This document shows, piece by piece, positions 52,178 through 61,273 of a DNA stretch of 64,000 nucleotides. How positions within the stretch are numbered: the first letter of the stretch is position 1; every line of letters starts with the position of its first letter. The stretch covers positions 62,001 to 126,000 of the forward strand of contig JACOSO010000042.1 of NCBI GenBank assembly GCA_016178785.1, given 5' to 3'. The stretch is from Bacteroidota bacterium (lineage in GTDB: Bacteria > Bacteroidota > Bacteroidia > Cytophagales > Cyclobacteriaceae). Position numbers and translations under genes: made by a program. Below the pieces are notes generated by a model. That model did not search any database, was not told the origin of the DNA, and saw nothing but the letters and a program-made list of their open reading frames with translations.

Positions 52178-52633
52178 ATGAACTACACAAAACTCTATAT
52201 CCAAAAGGTCAAGAATATTGCGCTGGTAGCCCACGACAATAAAAAACAAGACCTGACCGACTGGGCAACGTTTAACAAACCGATTTTGCAAGGACATCAC
52301 ATCTTCGCTACGGGCACCACAGGGCGGTTGCTCGAAGAAGTATTGGAAGTGAGTGTCACCAAATTCCAAAGCGGACCGCTGGGTGGTGATCAGCAAATCG
52401 GTTCGCACATTACCGAAGGCAAAATTGATTTTCTCATTTTCTTTTGGGATCCGCTCGAACCCCAACCACATGATCCTGATGTGAAGGCGTTGCTTCGAAT
52501 CGCTCTTGTCTGGAACATTCCCACGGCATGTAATCGAGCCACGGCAGATTTTCTAATCTCCTCTTCATTAATGGACAAGAATTACACTCGACTTGTTCAA
52601 GATTTTACTGACTATCGAAAACGAAAGGTTTGA
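52178..52633 (+). CDS. mgsA: Methylglyoxal synthase
   Basis: Converts dihydroxyacetone phosphate to methylglyoxal and phosphate, a glycolytic bypass under phosphate limitation. 151 residues: IALVAHDNKKQDL (catalytic region with Asp20), ATGTTGRLLEE, Asp71 in GPLGGDQQIG, FFWDPLEPQPHDPDVKALL and IPTACNRATADFLI. All key residues are present. Its stop overlaps the upstream reading of the kinase gene that follows. Confidence 0.95.
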   Translation: MNYTKLYIQKVKNIALVAHDNKKQDLTDWATFNKPILQGHHIFATGTTGRLLEEVLEVSVTKFQSGPLGGDQQIGSHITEGKIDFLIFFWDPLEPQPHDPDVKALLRIALVWNIPTACNRATADFLISSSLMDKNYTRLVQDFTDYRKRKV

Positions 52634-52689
52634 AAAATTCTTTTTTAGCCAAAGAATTATTTCAACTTTGGACATTCAAATTCTCATTT

Positions 52690-53319
52690 TTGAAGACGCT
52701 CAAGCACATCGCCATCTCGGGCAACATCGGTTCAGGAAAGACAACGTTGGCCGAAAAACTTTCAAAACACTATGGATGGAATCCATTGTATGAATCGGTA
52801 GATCACAACCCATACCTCCGTGATTTTTATGAGGACATGCACCGATGGGCATTCCATTTACAGATTTATTTTCTGAATAGCCGTTTCAATCAAGTACGTG
52901 AAATTCGCTTAAGCGAAAAGACGATCATTCAAGATCGAACAATTTATGAAGATGCCTACATCTTTGCTGCCAACCTTCACAAAAGTGGCCACATCAACGA
53001 TCGTGATTACCAAAGTTATCTTGATCTTTTTCACTCAATGATCAATTTTGTGCAACCGCCCGATCTCCTCATTTATTTGAAAGCGGATATCCCCAAACTC
53101 GTGCAACAAATTCAATTGCGCAACCGCGACTTCGAATACAATATTAAATTGGAATATCTAAAAACCCTGAATGAACACTATGAAAAGTGGATTGATGGGT
53201 ACAAGCATGGCAAGCTTTTAACTATCGACATGAATTCCCTTGATTTTGTTAATAACACTGAAGACTTTTCCTCCATCGTTGGAAGGATTGATCTTGAGTT
53301 GAATAGTTTGTTTGGGTGA
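52690..53319 (+). CDS. Deoxynucleoside kinase
   Basis: Salvages deoxynucleosides by 5' phosphorylation. About 209 residues from TTG at 52690, which gives the family start MKTLKHIAISGNIGSGKTT with its P-loop. A TTG at 52630 would add 20 residues and overlap the mgsA stop. Other signatures: YESVDHNPYLRDFYED, IIQDRTIYEDAYIFA (DRS-like motif with Thr) and the lid RNRDFEYNIKLEYLKTLNE. Substrate specificity (dA/dG/dC) is unknown. A nucleoside transporter lies nearby at 49830. Confidence 0.9.
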   Translation: MKTLKHIAISGNIGSGKTTLAEKLSKHYGWNPLYESVDHNPYLRDFYEDMHRWAFHLQIYFLNSRFNQVREIRLSEKTIIQDRTIYEDAYIFAANLHKSGHINDRDYQSYLDLFHSMINFVQPPDLLIYLKADIPKLVQQIQLRNRDFEYNIKLEYLKTLNEHYEKWIDGYKHGKLLTIDMNSLDFVNNTEDFSSIVGRIDLELNSLFG

Positions 53320-53360
53320 ATCCCGTTGATTTAGACCTTACACTTCGTTAATTTTATACT

Positions 53361-53591
53361 ATGACGGACGAAAAGAAATACGAATTGATCGAAAAACTTG
53401 TTCATACAGAGGACGAGTTGTTGCTCAATCAAGTAAAAGCCATTCTAGATGGGAGCGATATCGATTTATGGAATGACCTCAATCCAAAATTGAAAGCATC
53501 AATCAACCGTGCACTTGATCAATCGAAAAAAGGAATCGGAATGGTTCACGAAGATATAATGAATGAATATCGAGCCCGATTTAAAAAATGA
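53361..53591 (+). CDS. Addiction-module antitoxin
   Basis: 76 residues, helical and charged (DEKKYELIEKLVHTEDELLLN; LKASINRALDQSKKGIGMVH; EDIMNEYRARFKK), typical of the small acidic/basic antitoxins paired with ParE/RelE toxins in Bacteroidota. It precedes the toxin with an ATGA overlap. Confidence 0.82.
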   Translation: MTDEKKYELIEKLVHTEDELLLNQVKAILDGSDIDLWNDLNPKLKASINRALDQSKKGIGMVHEDIMNEYRARFKK

Positions 53592-53881
53592 AAGTAGTCT
53601 GGACTCCCGAGGCAAAAGAAACTTTCAGCTCGAACATTGACTATCTGCTTTCTGAATGGGGCGAGCAGGTTACTTTAGATTTTCTTGATAGGGTAGATGA
53701 AGTCGTTTTCAGAATCAAATCAAACCCTAATCTTTTCCCCATAATAAAAAGGGAAGATAATGTTCATCGTTGCGTTGTTGTCAAGCAAATAAGCCTCTAC
53801 TATCGAATTGTCTCAGCGCAGGAAATAGACTTGATCACCTTCTGGAATAACTACCAAAATCCTGAAAGATTAAAAATCTGA
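53588..53881 (+). CDS. RelE/ParE-type toxin
   Basis: 97 residues: VVWTPEAKETFSSNIDYL, TLDFLDRVDEVVFRIKSNPN, REDNVHRCVVVKQISLYYRI and a C-terminal strand ITFWNNYQNPERL, the ParE/RelE pattern. Forms a second toxin-antitoxin pair, 4 kb from the first and in the opposite orientation. Gyrase-inhibiting (ParE) versus RNase (RelE) activity cannot be decided. Confidence 0.88.
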   Translation: MKVVWTPEAKETFSSNIDYLLSEWGEQVTLDFLDRVDEVVFRIKSNPNLFPIIKREDNVHRCVVVKQISLYYRIVSAQEIDLITFWNNYQNPERLKI

Positions 53882-53892
53882 ATTTATCAGAT

Positions 53893-56427
53893 TCATTGCC
53901 CCACCATAAACACTGCATTGGCAAAAAGCATTTTTCCGTTTTCCCAGAAGCAGCGGAACATAGGGTTGTCGACTAAATAAACCACTTGACCTTTGCCTTT
54001 GTCCTCTACGCCAAATACCAATGTGTTTTCCAGTTTCTTATTGATTTTATTTCCAGCGAAACCCATCACCGGCTTTTGTTTGCCTTTGAGTACACCTACG
54101 TTCCAACCATGTTCTAAATAAATGTAATGCTGCTCGTTGGTGCGTAATGAATAATAAAAATCATCAAGGCCAAACGCCAGAGGATGACTCTTGTCCATGG
54201 TGACTTTGTAAATTGCTCCTGAAATACTGTTGCTTAATTCCTTTCGCTCGGCATCAGCATATTTCATCGGGCCTTCCAAATCTTTTTGTTCTTTCTCAGC
54301 TTTCTCAGCTTTTTTCTTTGCTTCTTCATCAGCAAATTCTTTCAGTCCAAATCCTTTTTTGTCGGCAAAAGAAGAGTTGGCACCGGCAATGACGATCAAT
54401 CGCCCTCCATCGGTTATCCATTTTTCAATTGAGGCAAGTTGTACTTCTTCAAAAAGACGATAGTTTCCTTCGGGCACAACGAGCACATTATACTTGGAGA
54501 GATCCACATTTTTGAAATAATCTGTTCCAATCATGTTCACCGGGAAATGAATTTGTTGCTCGAAGAAATGCCATACCTCACCATCGTTCAATGAGGAGGT
54601 CTGCTCGCCCATAAGCAATGCTACTTTTGGCATCTTCAAAAAATTCACGTCTCCCGAACCAAAATCCAATCCTTTGTCAACGAAACCAGTTGCTGATATA
54701 TAGATTTTTCTGTTTAAAGTTTTAGCAATGGATTGAACAGCATTGTCAAAATCGGCTATAGTCTCGTTGTTCCTTTGCGTTACGATGAGTGTGCCGTGTT
54801 CAAAACTTTGACCATTGAGCGTAAATGTCTTTTTAGACGAACGCACTTTTATTCCTTTCTTCATCAAAGCAGCAAGCAATTCGACATCATTCAAGCTTTG
54901 GTATTTGAAAACGTAAGCGTAAGGTTTGGCTGGAATATTTTCCAGAGCATTTGGTTTGGGTTGAAACGATTTGGCCACAGCAATTTTTTCGTTGACCGCA
55001 AATGCTTTCATTCCATAGCCATAAAATAAATTCCATGCCGTGATATCATAAGTGAGTGAATCGGTGAGCTTGTTTTGCGGCTCGAATACGGTGGTAATGA
55101 ATCTCCCTTTCGGTTGATAAATATTGAAGACAATATCCTCCGTTGTTAAATTGAAATTATTCACCATTTGTGACGTGAAGTCAAATCCACGCGAAACTTT
55201 GCCTGCAGATGCGTGGCCAAATTGAATTTGATGTGTCATCAACCAATCCGTAAGTTTCTTGATTTTGTCAGGATTATTCTCTGCCTTGATGACATAGGTT
55301 TTATAAGGAGAAGCTGGGTTGTTGATATTCTCGTTGAAGAATTTTTCGAACTCATCGTTGAGCTTGGCCGCATTCATCGAAGATATTTCGATTGTGCTTA
55401 TCCCTGTAGTGAAATGATGGGTAAGTCTATCCTTCAAAGTAAGTGGATCACCCTCGGCAGTGGTAACTGTTAACCCTCCGCCTGGTCCACCTCCTTGCTC
55501 ATAAGTCATACCTATGGCTCCGTTGTAAACCGGGTAAGTATCTCCATAGCTGGGATAAAACAAATCAAACCGTTCCTTGGTAAAATACAACCAACCCTGC
55601 TCATCAAAATACTTTGCATTGTTTTTGCCAATGATCGTTTGAAATTCACGCTGCCAATTGCTGATCACCTCATGAAAAGGTTCTGCTGCTGGGGCGAAAT
55701 AGTAAGGTGAGTTAAAGCCCTGTTCATGAAAATCAACGTGAACGTGCGGCATCCATTGATTGTAAATTTTTATTCTTGTTTGCGATTCAATTTGGGTTTC
55801 CCAGGCCCAATCTCTATTCAAATCGAACATATAATGATTGGATCTTCCCCCAGGCCACAGCTCACGGTGTTCGCGGGTTTGCGGATCAGCATTGGCAGGA
55901 GAATTTCCGTATTGATTATAATAATTCATGTACCGATCTCGTCCGTCAGGATTAATGCACGGGTCAATGATCACCACCGTGTTCTTCAGCCACTCTTTGG
56001 TTTTGTTATTTTCCCGATTGACCAATTCGTAAATCGTTTTCATGGATGCCTCCATTGAATTTGATTCGTTGCCATGCACATTGTAGCTCAGCCACACAAT
56101 GGCCACTTTAGTTGTTGGTGTTCCCTCAAGCATTCCCGCTCTTTTGAGATTGTCTTGACGGATTTGCTCCACGTTTTTAAAATTGTCGGCAGAAGCGATT
56201 GTTACATAAATTAATGGGCGATGCTCATAGGTTTCGCCATATTGTTGTACACGAACCTGCGATGGCACTGCGTCAGCAACGTGCTTGAAATATTCAACCA
56301 CTCTGTAGTGAGGTGTAAACCGATCACCAAGTTCGTAGCCCAGAAAAGCAGACGGTGATTGAAGCTTGGTCTGTGCAGAGACAATTGTTGATGAAATGAT
56401 CAGACCGACAACAAAAATTCTTTTCAT
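53893..56427 (-). CDS. Exported M14 zinc carboxypeptidase with C-terminal class I GATase-like domain
   Basis: 844 residues with a signal peptide (VVGLIISSTIVSAQ). N-terminal M14 domain: zinc ligands His118 and Glu121 in NVHGNESNS, the substrate-binding PDGRDRYMNYY, third ligand in HVHVDFHEQGF (about 228-234) and catalytic Glu near 305 in IGMTYEQGG. The second half contains VLVVPEGNYRLFEEVQLAS and GGRLIVIAGANSSF, a class I glutamine amidotransferase-like fold of unknown role. No T9SS sorting domain. Likely digests peptides in the periplasm. Confidence 0.88.
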   Translation of the reverse strand: MKRIFVVGLIISSTIVSAQTKLQSPSAFLGYELGDRFTPHYRVVEYFKHVADAVPSQVRVQQYGETYEHRPLIYVTIASADNFKNVEQIRQDNLKRAGMLEGTPTTKVAIVWLSYNVHGNESNSMEASMKTIYELVNRENNKTKEWLKNTVVIIDPCINPDGRDRYMNYYNQYGNSPANADPQTREHRELWPGGRSNHYMFDLNRDWAWETQIESQTRIKIYNQWMPHVHVDFHEQGFNSPYYFAPAAEPFHEVISNWQREFQTIIGKNNAKYFDEQGWLYFTKERFDLFYPSYGDTYPVYNGAIGMTYEQGGGPGGGLTVTTAEGDPLTLKDRLTHHFTTGISTIEISSMNAAKLNDEFEKFFNENINNPASPYKTYVIKAENNPDKIKKLTDWLMTHQIQFGHASAGKVSRGFDFTSQMVNNFNLTTEDIVFNIYQPKGRFITTVFEPQNKLTDSLTYDITAWNLFYGYGMKAFAVNEKIAVAKSFQPKPNALENIPAKPYAYVFKYQSLNDVELLAALMKKGIKVRSSKKTFTLNGQSFEHGTLIVTQRNNETIADFDNAVQSIAKTLNRKIYISATGFVDKGLDFGSGDVNFLKMPKVALLMGEQTSSLNDGEVWHFFEQQIHFPVNMIGTDYFKNVDLSKYNVLVVPEGNYRLFEEVQLASIEKWITDGGRLIVIAGANSSFADKKGFGLKEFADEEAKKKAEKAEKEQKDLEGPMKYADAERKELSNSISGAIYKVTMDKSHPLAFGLDDFYYSLRTNEQHYIYLEHGWNVGVLKGKQKPVMGFAGNKINKKLENTLVFGVEDKGKGQVVYLVDNPMFRCFWENGKMLFANAVFMVGQ

Positions 56428-56487
56428 AAAAAAAATGATGAGTGCGGGCCTAAAGTAATGAGAAATATTTTGATCAGGATCTGAAAA

Positions 56488-57387
56488 TTATTTTACCGGC
56501 AATTTCTCGCCTGAATTCTTCTTTCTGTGCGCTTTCCACTCTTTGACAATTGTGCCCAGCTGAATTTTCACACCAATGTTATAATACTCTCCATTAAACT
56601 GACTATCGAAACTGGTAGCACGATACTGAGTCGTATAATTTTGAATGAGTGTTTGCCTGTAGCCAATGGAGCCTTCGAAGTAAACCCATCGATGGGGTTT
56701 TATGAGAACATCGAAACCAATCTGGCCAGGAATAAAATTTCCCGTTGTTGCCTGAGGTTTTAAAGATGCCCCTAGCGTACTAAAATTATTTCCTGATATG
56801 TCGTACAGTTTCTCACTAAAACCGCCATAGCCGATTTCGATTGGGACAGCAAACTCGACCAGCCGACTTACATAAAATGTGTACATAAAACCAGCTGATG
56901 CAAACCAGAGATCAATTTGCTGAGATGCTGCAACAAAATCAGATGATTTAAGTTTTCCCGCAGCAACTAAGTCATTAAGTTTCCAAACGGGAACGGGAAT
57001 TCCTTTTGGAGTGATTATAACCCGGCCGGCCATTGCTCCGGTTCCAAAAGTGTTGGTATAAATCCCCAAAAGTTTGTCATTGAAATTTTGGTTGATCCAA
57101 TAGTAGCCGGCACCAAGGCGAAACCGCTCATGCAGAATAATGCCCACATTCACTCCGTAAACGTTGATGGGAAAATCTTTAACAAAAGAATTTCGCGTAT
57201 CGATTTGCAGATCAAATTTCGCTGAACGATGAACGGCTCTCATCGGGATATGGCCAAAGTAATAGTTAAAGTTTTTTCTTAAGGCAGCGGGCTGAACATT
57301 CTCCGCTTTTTGTTTTACCGAATCTGTTACTTGGGCATTCAGTTGAAAACACATTGCCAAAAAAAACAGGGAAGGGATTTTCCTCAT
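56488..57387 (-). CDS. Predicted exported beta-barrel-like protein of unknown function
   Basis: 299 residues with a signal peptide (IPSLFFLAMCFQLNAQ). The mature part has regular aromatic-tipped beta strands (FDLQIDTRNSFVKDFPI, LGAGYYWINQNF, YTFYVSRLVEFAVPIEIGYG, YFEGSIGYRQTLIQ) and ends in alternating residues (NIGVKIQLG), which suits an outer-membrane barrel. A basic tail (KEWKAHRKKNSGEKLPVK) follows. No family recognised. Coupled to the upstream DinB-like gene by a 4-bp overlap. Confidence 0.65.
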   Translation of the reverse strand: MRKIPSLFFLAMCFQLNAQVTDSVKQKAENVQPAALRKNFNYYFGHIPMRAVHRSAKFDLQIDTRNSFVKDFPINVYGVNVGIILHERFRLGAGYYWINQNFNDKLLGIYTNTFGTGAMAGRVIITPKGIPVPVWKLNDLVAAGKLKSSDFVAASQQIDLWFASAGFMYTFYVSRLVEFAVPIEIGYGGFSEKLYDISGNNFSTLGASLKPQATTGNFIPGQIGFDVLIKPHRWVYFEGSIGYRQTLIQNYTTQYRATSFDSQFNGEYYNIGVKIQLGTIVKEWKAHRKKNSGEKLPVK

Positions 57388-57902
57388 AAAAGTCTTTTGA
57401 TTTGAGGGGTGTGATGGATTACATGTTCACCAAAAAATTTCACTGCGTGTTGAATGTTGATCATACCTACCCGAACGTGACGATAAATTCCCCTTTTGAT
57501 TTGATGATCTTCAATTTTCTCTAAAATATTTTTCAAATCGTTTCTAACTAAATCCCATTGCCCGATCAACTTGTGAATGTCCTGTTCGTTCAACGTGTTC
57601 TCTACTACTTTTTTGGGTGCTCTATATTTTAACGGAATTCGCTGGGAGATTTGGAGCAGAATCATTTTCAGCTCCTCATAAAGACCTGTGTCGTTGGTTT
57701 GATGAATGCCAAGTATTTTTTTGCTGATGTATCTTACGGAAAGCTGCTCAGCCGAGATCAAATGCGCTACGATCTGGTTGATTGACCATTTATTGGGAAG
57801 ATGCTGGTTCAGTTTTTCGAAAGGCAAATCTTTCAATGCAGAAAGCAATAAATGCCTCTGCGTTTCGATAGAATCAAAGAGGGATTGAAGCCGGCTATTC
57901 AT
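57384..57902 (-). CDS. DinB-like four-helix protein
   Basis: About 172 residues from the ATG at 57902. A DinB/YfiT-type four-helix bundle: the first helix LFDSIETQRHLLLSALKDL, the metal-ligand His in NQIVAHLISAEQLSVRY, and the C-terminal pair in NIQHAVKFFGEHVIHHTPQI. Such proteins are metal-dependent thiol transferases in some cases; the substrate here is unknown. Its end overlaps the next gene. Confidence 0.82.
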   Translation of the reverse strand: MNSRLQSLFDSIETQRHLLLSALKDLPFEKLNQHLPNKWSINQIVAHLISAEQLSVRYISKKILGIHQTNDTGLYEELKMILLQISQRIPLKYRAPKKVVENTLNEQDIHKLIGQWDLVRNDLKNILEKIEDHQIKRGIYRHVRVGMINIQHAVKFFGEHVIHHTPQIKRLL

Positions 57903-57949
57903 AAAATTCTCGAAGTAAAAATAGAATATTTGGGCTGATCTCACCTAAA

Positions 57950-57977
57950 CAAAAAAAGCCGGCATCGCTGTCGGCTT
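57950..57977 (-). terminator. Rho-independent terminator of metK
   Basis: Minus strand: AAGCCGACA pairs with TGCCGGCTT (one mismatch) around loop GCGA, followed by TTTTT. 22 bp after the metK stop. Confidence 0.8.
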
Positions 57978-57999
57978 CTGTTTCATTTTATTTCATAAA

Positions 58000-59253
58000 T
58001 CAAACCTTGAAAGTTTTCTTCAACTGGTCAACGTAATCCAGTTTCTCCCAGGGGAATAATTCGACTTTCATTTTCTTTTCATTTTTCTGGCCCTTGTTAA
58101 AAACCTTCTCTACTATTTTTGATTCACGGCCCATGTGACCATAAGCAGCAGTCTCAGAATAAATTGGAGTTCTTAATTTAAAACGCTCTTCAATGAAATA
58201 TGGACGCATATCAAAAACTTTTTCAATTTTCTTTGCGATCTCTCCGTCATTCAATTTCACTTTAGAAGTGCCATAAGTGTTTACATATAAACCAACAGGT
58301 TTTGCTACACCAATTGCGTAAGCAACTTGCACCAATACTTCATCACAGATTCCGGCCGCTACCATATTCTTTGCAATGTGGCGAGTTGCATAAGCAGCTG
58401 AACGGTCAACCTTACTTGGATCTTTTCCCGAAAAAGCTCCACCACCGTGCGCGCCCTTTCCACCATAGGTGTCAACGATAATTTTTCTGCCAGTTAAACC
58501 GGTATCACCGTGCGGACCACCGATCACAAATTTGCCTGTGGGGTTAACAAAATATTTTATTTCTGTATTGAATAGTTTCTGAACACGCTTCGGTAATCTT
58601 TTCATTACGCGTGGCACCACAATATTGATCACATCGTCTTTGATCTTCTTCAGCATCACCGCATCTTTATCAAAGTCGTCATGCTGTGTGGAGATCACGA
58701 TAGCATCGATGCGTTGAGGTCTGTTGTCATCGCTATATTCGATTGTTACCTGCGATTTTGCATCGGGTCTTAAGTAGGTCATTACCTTACCCTCACGTCT
58801 AATCAAAGACATTTCACGCAGAAGCGAATGAGCAAGATCCAACGGTAACGGCATATAGTTATCCGTTTCATTCGTTGCATAACCAAACATCATACCCTGA
58901 TCGCCAGCACCTTGATCTTCCTTCTTTCTGCGTTCCACTCCTTGATTAATATCTGACGATTGTTCGTGAATTGCAGAGAAAATTCCGCAGCTGTTCGCCT
59001 CGAACATATATTCACTTTTGGTATAACCAATTTTCTTGATCACCTCGCGGGCAATGTCTTGCACGTCTAAATAAGCTTCGGATTTTACTTCGCCAGCCAA
59101 AACCACCTGGCCTGTGGTAACCAAAGTTTCGCAGGCAACCTTTGAATTGGGGTCATAAGCCAAGAAATAATCGATGAGAGCATCAGAGATTTGATCGGCT
59201 ACTTTATCGGGATGGCCTTCAGAAACCGATTCGGAGGTGAATAAATAAGGCAT
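58000..59253 (-). CDS. metK: S-adenosylmethionine synthetase
   Basis: Makes S-adenosylmethionine from methionine and ATP. 417 residues: [69 protein letters not shown] and [19 protein letters not shown], the full set of family signatures. Length is normal for the bacterial enzyme with a slightly extended C-terminus. Single gene with its own promoter (59317-59324) and terminator. Confidence 0.97.
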   Translation of the reverse strand: MPYLFTSESVSEGHPDKVADQISDALIDYFLAYDPNSKVACETLVTTGQVVLAGEVKSEAYLDVQDIAREVIKKIGYTKSEYMFEANSCGIFSAIHEQSSDINQGVERRKKEDQGAGDQGMMFGYATNETDNYMPLPLDLAHSLLREMSLIRREGKVMTYLRPDAKSQVTIEYSDDNRPQRIDAIVISTQHDDFDKDAVMLKKIKDDVINIVVPRVMKRLPKRVQKLFNTEIKYFVNPTGKFVIGGPHGDTGLTGRKIIVDTYGGKGAHGGGAFSGKDPSKVDRSAAYATRHIAKNMVAAGICDEVLVQVAYAIGVAKPVGLYVNTYGTSKVKLNDGEIAKKIEKVFDMRPYFIEERFKLRTPIYSETAAYGHMGRESKIVEKVFNKGQKNEKKMKVELFPWEKLDYVDQLKKTFKV

Positions 59254-59259
59254 ATTGAT

Positions 59260-59285
59260 TAAAATTTAAAATTCAAGATTTAAGG
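59260..59285. repeat. AT-rich dispersed-repeat word upstream of metK
   Basis: Contains AATTCAAGATTTAAG, identical over 15 bp to the copy at 35632 onward. Lies between the metK -7 element and the ATG, so it would be in the leader of the transcript. Confidence 0.4.
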
Positions 59286-59316
59286 TTGTTGAATTCCCAT
59301 TATTTCTAAGGAGCGG

Positions 59317-59324
59317 CAAAAATA
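59317..59324 (-). promoter_or_regulatory. Candidate metK -7 promoter element TATTTTTG
   Basis: Minus strand TATTTTTGCCG; exact TAnnTTTG match that shares its GCCG extension with the elements at 4831 and 41755. 63 bp before the ATG. No -33 TTG seen. Confidence 0.5.
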
Positions 59325-59354
59325 GTATTTATTTCATGATTTGTGATTAGCGAA

Positions 59355-59389
59355 TTAAAAATCTACTGACGTTGTAGGATTTAACAACG
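59355..59389 (-). terminator. Possible weak terminator after the flavin monooxygenase gene
   Basis: CGTTGT (59370-59375) pairs with ACAACG (59384-59389) around an 8-base loop; on the minus strand an AT-rich stretch with ATTTTT follows. The stem is only 6 bp, so confidence is low. Confidence 0.4.
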
Positions 59390-59407
59390 CTGTGAGAAAA
59401 GGCCTGA

Positions 59408-60553
59408 TCAGTAGTTCAACCTAAATAGCTTATCCATTGTCTTTTTTCCCACTGATGGCGGGGTTAATCGCAGTGCGAAATTTCTTAGGTTAATTAATGA
59501 AGCAGGAGTATTTGTTATTTGACCCAATTGCCAGGAAGTTTTAACAACATAGTTTGCTTTTGAAAAGCGGGTGTTCTGATAAATTCGAAAGGCATCAATG
59601 TGGTTTTTGTTTTCAGCCAATGACTTCGCAATCACGTACGCGTCTTCAACAGCTTGGCAGCCTCCCTGGCCGAGATTGGGGGTTGTAGCATGGGCAGCAT
59701 CCCCCAGTAATGCAATTCTATCTCGAAACCAATTTTTAACGGGCATAAGGTCATAAATATCAGTTCGGATGATTTTTTCATTACCCGCTCTTTTCAGGAT
59801 TTCAACAACATCATTTCCAAACTGCGAAAATCTTGAAATAAGATCCTGATTTAGTGTTTCAATTTTATCGGTGCCTCCTTCGCTGGATTTTTGAGTTGCA
59901 AAAAAATAAATTCGGTTTCCACCAACTGCAACCAATCCAAAACGCAAGCCTGGTTCGCTTCCCCACAACTCGAAACTTGATTTTTTTAACCCGATTGTCA
60001 CAGGCATATCAACTATCGATCGCCAGCATGTCTGACCGGAATAGCGATAAGAACTCTTTCCAAAAAGAACCTCGCGTACAATCGATTTGATACCATCTGC
60101 TCCGATGACCAAATCAACTTCCTCAGTCGATTGGTTTCCAAAATTCAAATGAACTTTATTTTCTATTTGTTGGAGGGAAGTCAATCTGTGATTAAGCATT
60201 ACTGCCTCTTCAGGAAGCTCATTTAACAATACCTTGTGCAAATCAGCCCTGTGAAAGCCATACGACCCTACTCCATATTTTTTATTTGCGTAGTCACCAT
60301 CCATTTTTTGGATTGGTTTCCAGTGCCGATCACAAATGACGGCTTCATTGATCAAATACCCAGCACGCTGAATTTTTTCCGCGATGCCCAGTCGCTGAAA
60401 CACTAACATCGCATTTGTTGCCATCACGATGCCCGCGCCCAATGATTTTATTTCGGGTGCCGCCTCAAAAACTTTTGCTCCGATACCTCTTTGGCGCAGC
60501 GCGATTGCTGCGGTCAATCCGCCAATGCCCGCACCGATGATTGCACATTTCAT
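59408..60553 (-). CDS. FAD-dependent monooxygenase (aromatic hydroxylase type)
   Basis: 381 residues of the group A flavoprotein monooxygenase fold: GxGxxG at the N-terminus (IIGAGIGGLTAAIAL), the DG motif in LVIGADGIKSIVRE, and the GD motif in IALLGDAAHATTPNLGQGG. Uses NAD(P)H and oxygen to hydroxylate an unknown, perhaps aromatic, substrate. It lies 12 bp after the RsmI-like methyltransferase, so probably cotranscribed, but no functional link is obvious. Confidence 0.9.
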   Translation of the reverse strand: MKCAIIGAGIGGLTAAIALRQRGIGAKVFEAAPEIKSLGAGIVMATNAMLVFQRLGIAEKIQRAGYLINEAVICDRHWKPIQKMDGDYANKKYGVGSYGFHRADLHKVLLNELPEEAVMLNHRLTSLQQIENKVHLNFGNQSTEEVDLVIGADGIKSIVREVLFGKSSYRYSGQTCWRSIVDMPVTIGLKKSSFELWGSEPGLRFGLVAVGGNRIYFFATQKSSEGGTDKIETLNQDLISRFSQFGNDVVEILKRAGNEKIIRTDIYDLMPVKNWFRDRIALLGDAAHATTPNLGQGGCQAVEDAYVIAKSLAENKNHIDAFRIYQNTRFSKANYVVKTSWQLGQITNTPASLINLRNFALRLTPPSVGKKTMDKLFRLNY

Positions 60554-60565
60554 GGAAAAAGAATT

Positions 60566-61273
60566 TTAGGCCTGAAATAAAAACACAGCCGGTTCCTTAG
60601 GTAAGGACGGAACATTTTTTTTCCACTCGTTTATCGTCTTTGTTTTCACAAATTCATTTTTGCCGGTGAGGTCAAGAGCGATACATAATTGGGCAGATGA
60701 GGGGAGCGAATCGATCAGATGCTTTAACATTTGATTGTTACGATAAGGGGTTTCAATAAAAATCTGCGTCAGGTTTTTATGCAGTGATTCTTTCGCAAGG
60801 GTTTTTATTTTTTGTGATGCCTCTTTCGAGTCAATTGGAAGATAGCCATGGAAAGCAAACTGCTGTCCATTGAGTCCGGATGCAATAAGGGCAAGTAAAA
60901 TTGAGGAGGGACCAACAAGCGGAACTACCTGAATATTTTTTTGATGTGCAAAATTTACAGCAAGAGCACCCGGGTCAGCAATCCCCGGGCAACCTGATTC
61001 GGAAAGAACACCAACATTTTTCCCGGAAAAGATTGGAGCAAACATTTCAGCGAGGTCAGCTTCTTCGGTGTCTTTGTTTAGTACGGAAAATTGGAGAGCC
61101 TCAATACTTTCATAAATTTTCAAACTACTGAGGAATCTCCGAGCTGTTCGAGCTTCTTCTACCAAAAAATGGTCTATCAATTTTAAGGACTCCAAAACAG
61201 ATGAAGGGATTGTATCCGTTGCGTCTTCGGCTATTACTGTTGGTATAAGAAAAAGTTTGCCCTTATTTTCCAT
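60566..61273 (-). CDS. RsmI-like SAM-dependent methyltransferase (tetrapyrrole methylase fold)
   Basis: 235 residues of the tetrapyrrole-methylase superfamily: LIPTVIAEDATDTIP at the N-terminus, LVEEARTARRFL, VGVLSESGCPGIADPG (near 88-104) and VVPLVGPSSILLAL. RsmI methylates the 2'-OH of C1402 in 16S rRNA. This copy is shorter and lacks part of the usual C-terminal domain, matching the compact paralogue often found in Bacteroidota, so its exact target is uncertain. It overlaps the upstream hydrolase gene by 11 bp. Confidence 0.82.
   Translation of the reverse strand: MENKGKLFLIPTVIAEDATDTIPSSVLESLKLIDHFLVEEARTARRFLSSLKIYESIEALQFSVLNKDTEEADLAEMFAPIFSGKNVGVLSESGCPGIADPGALAVNFAHQKNIQVVPLVGPSSILLALIASGLNGQQFAFHGYLPIDSKEASQKIKTLAKESLHKNLTQIFIETPYRNNQMLKHLIDSLPSSAQLCIALDLTGKNEFVKTKTINEWKKNVPSLPKEPAVFLFQA

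Noticed and set aside
59254-59407. SAM riboswitch upstream of metK
   Set aside because: The 63-bp leader is AT-rich repeat sequence without the paired stems of known SAM riboswitches.
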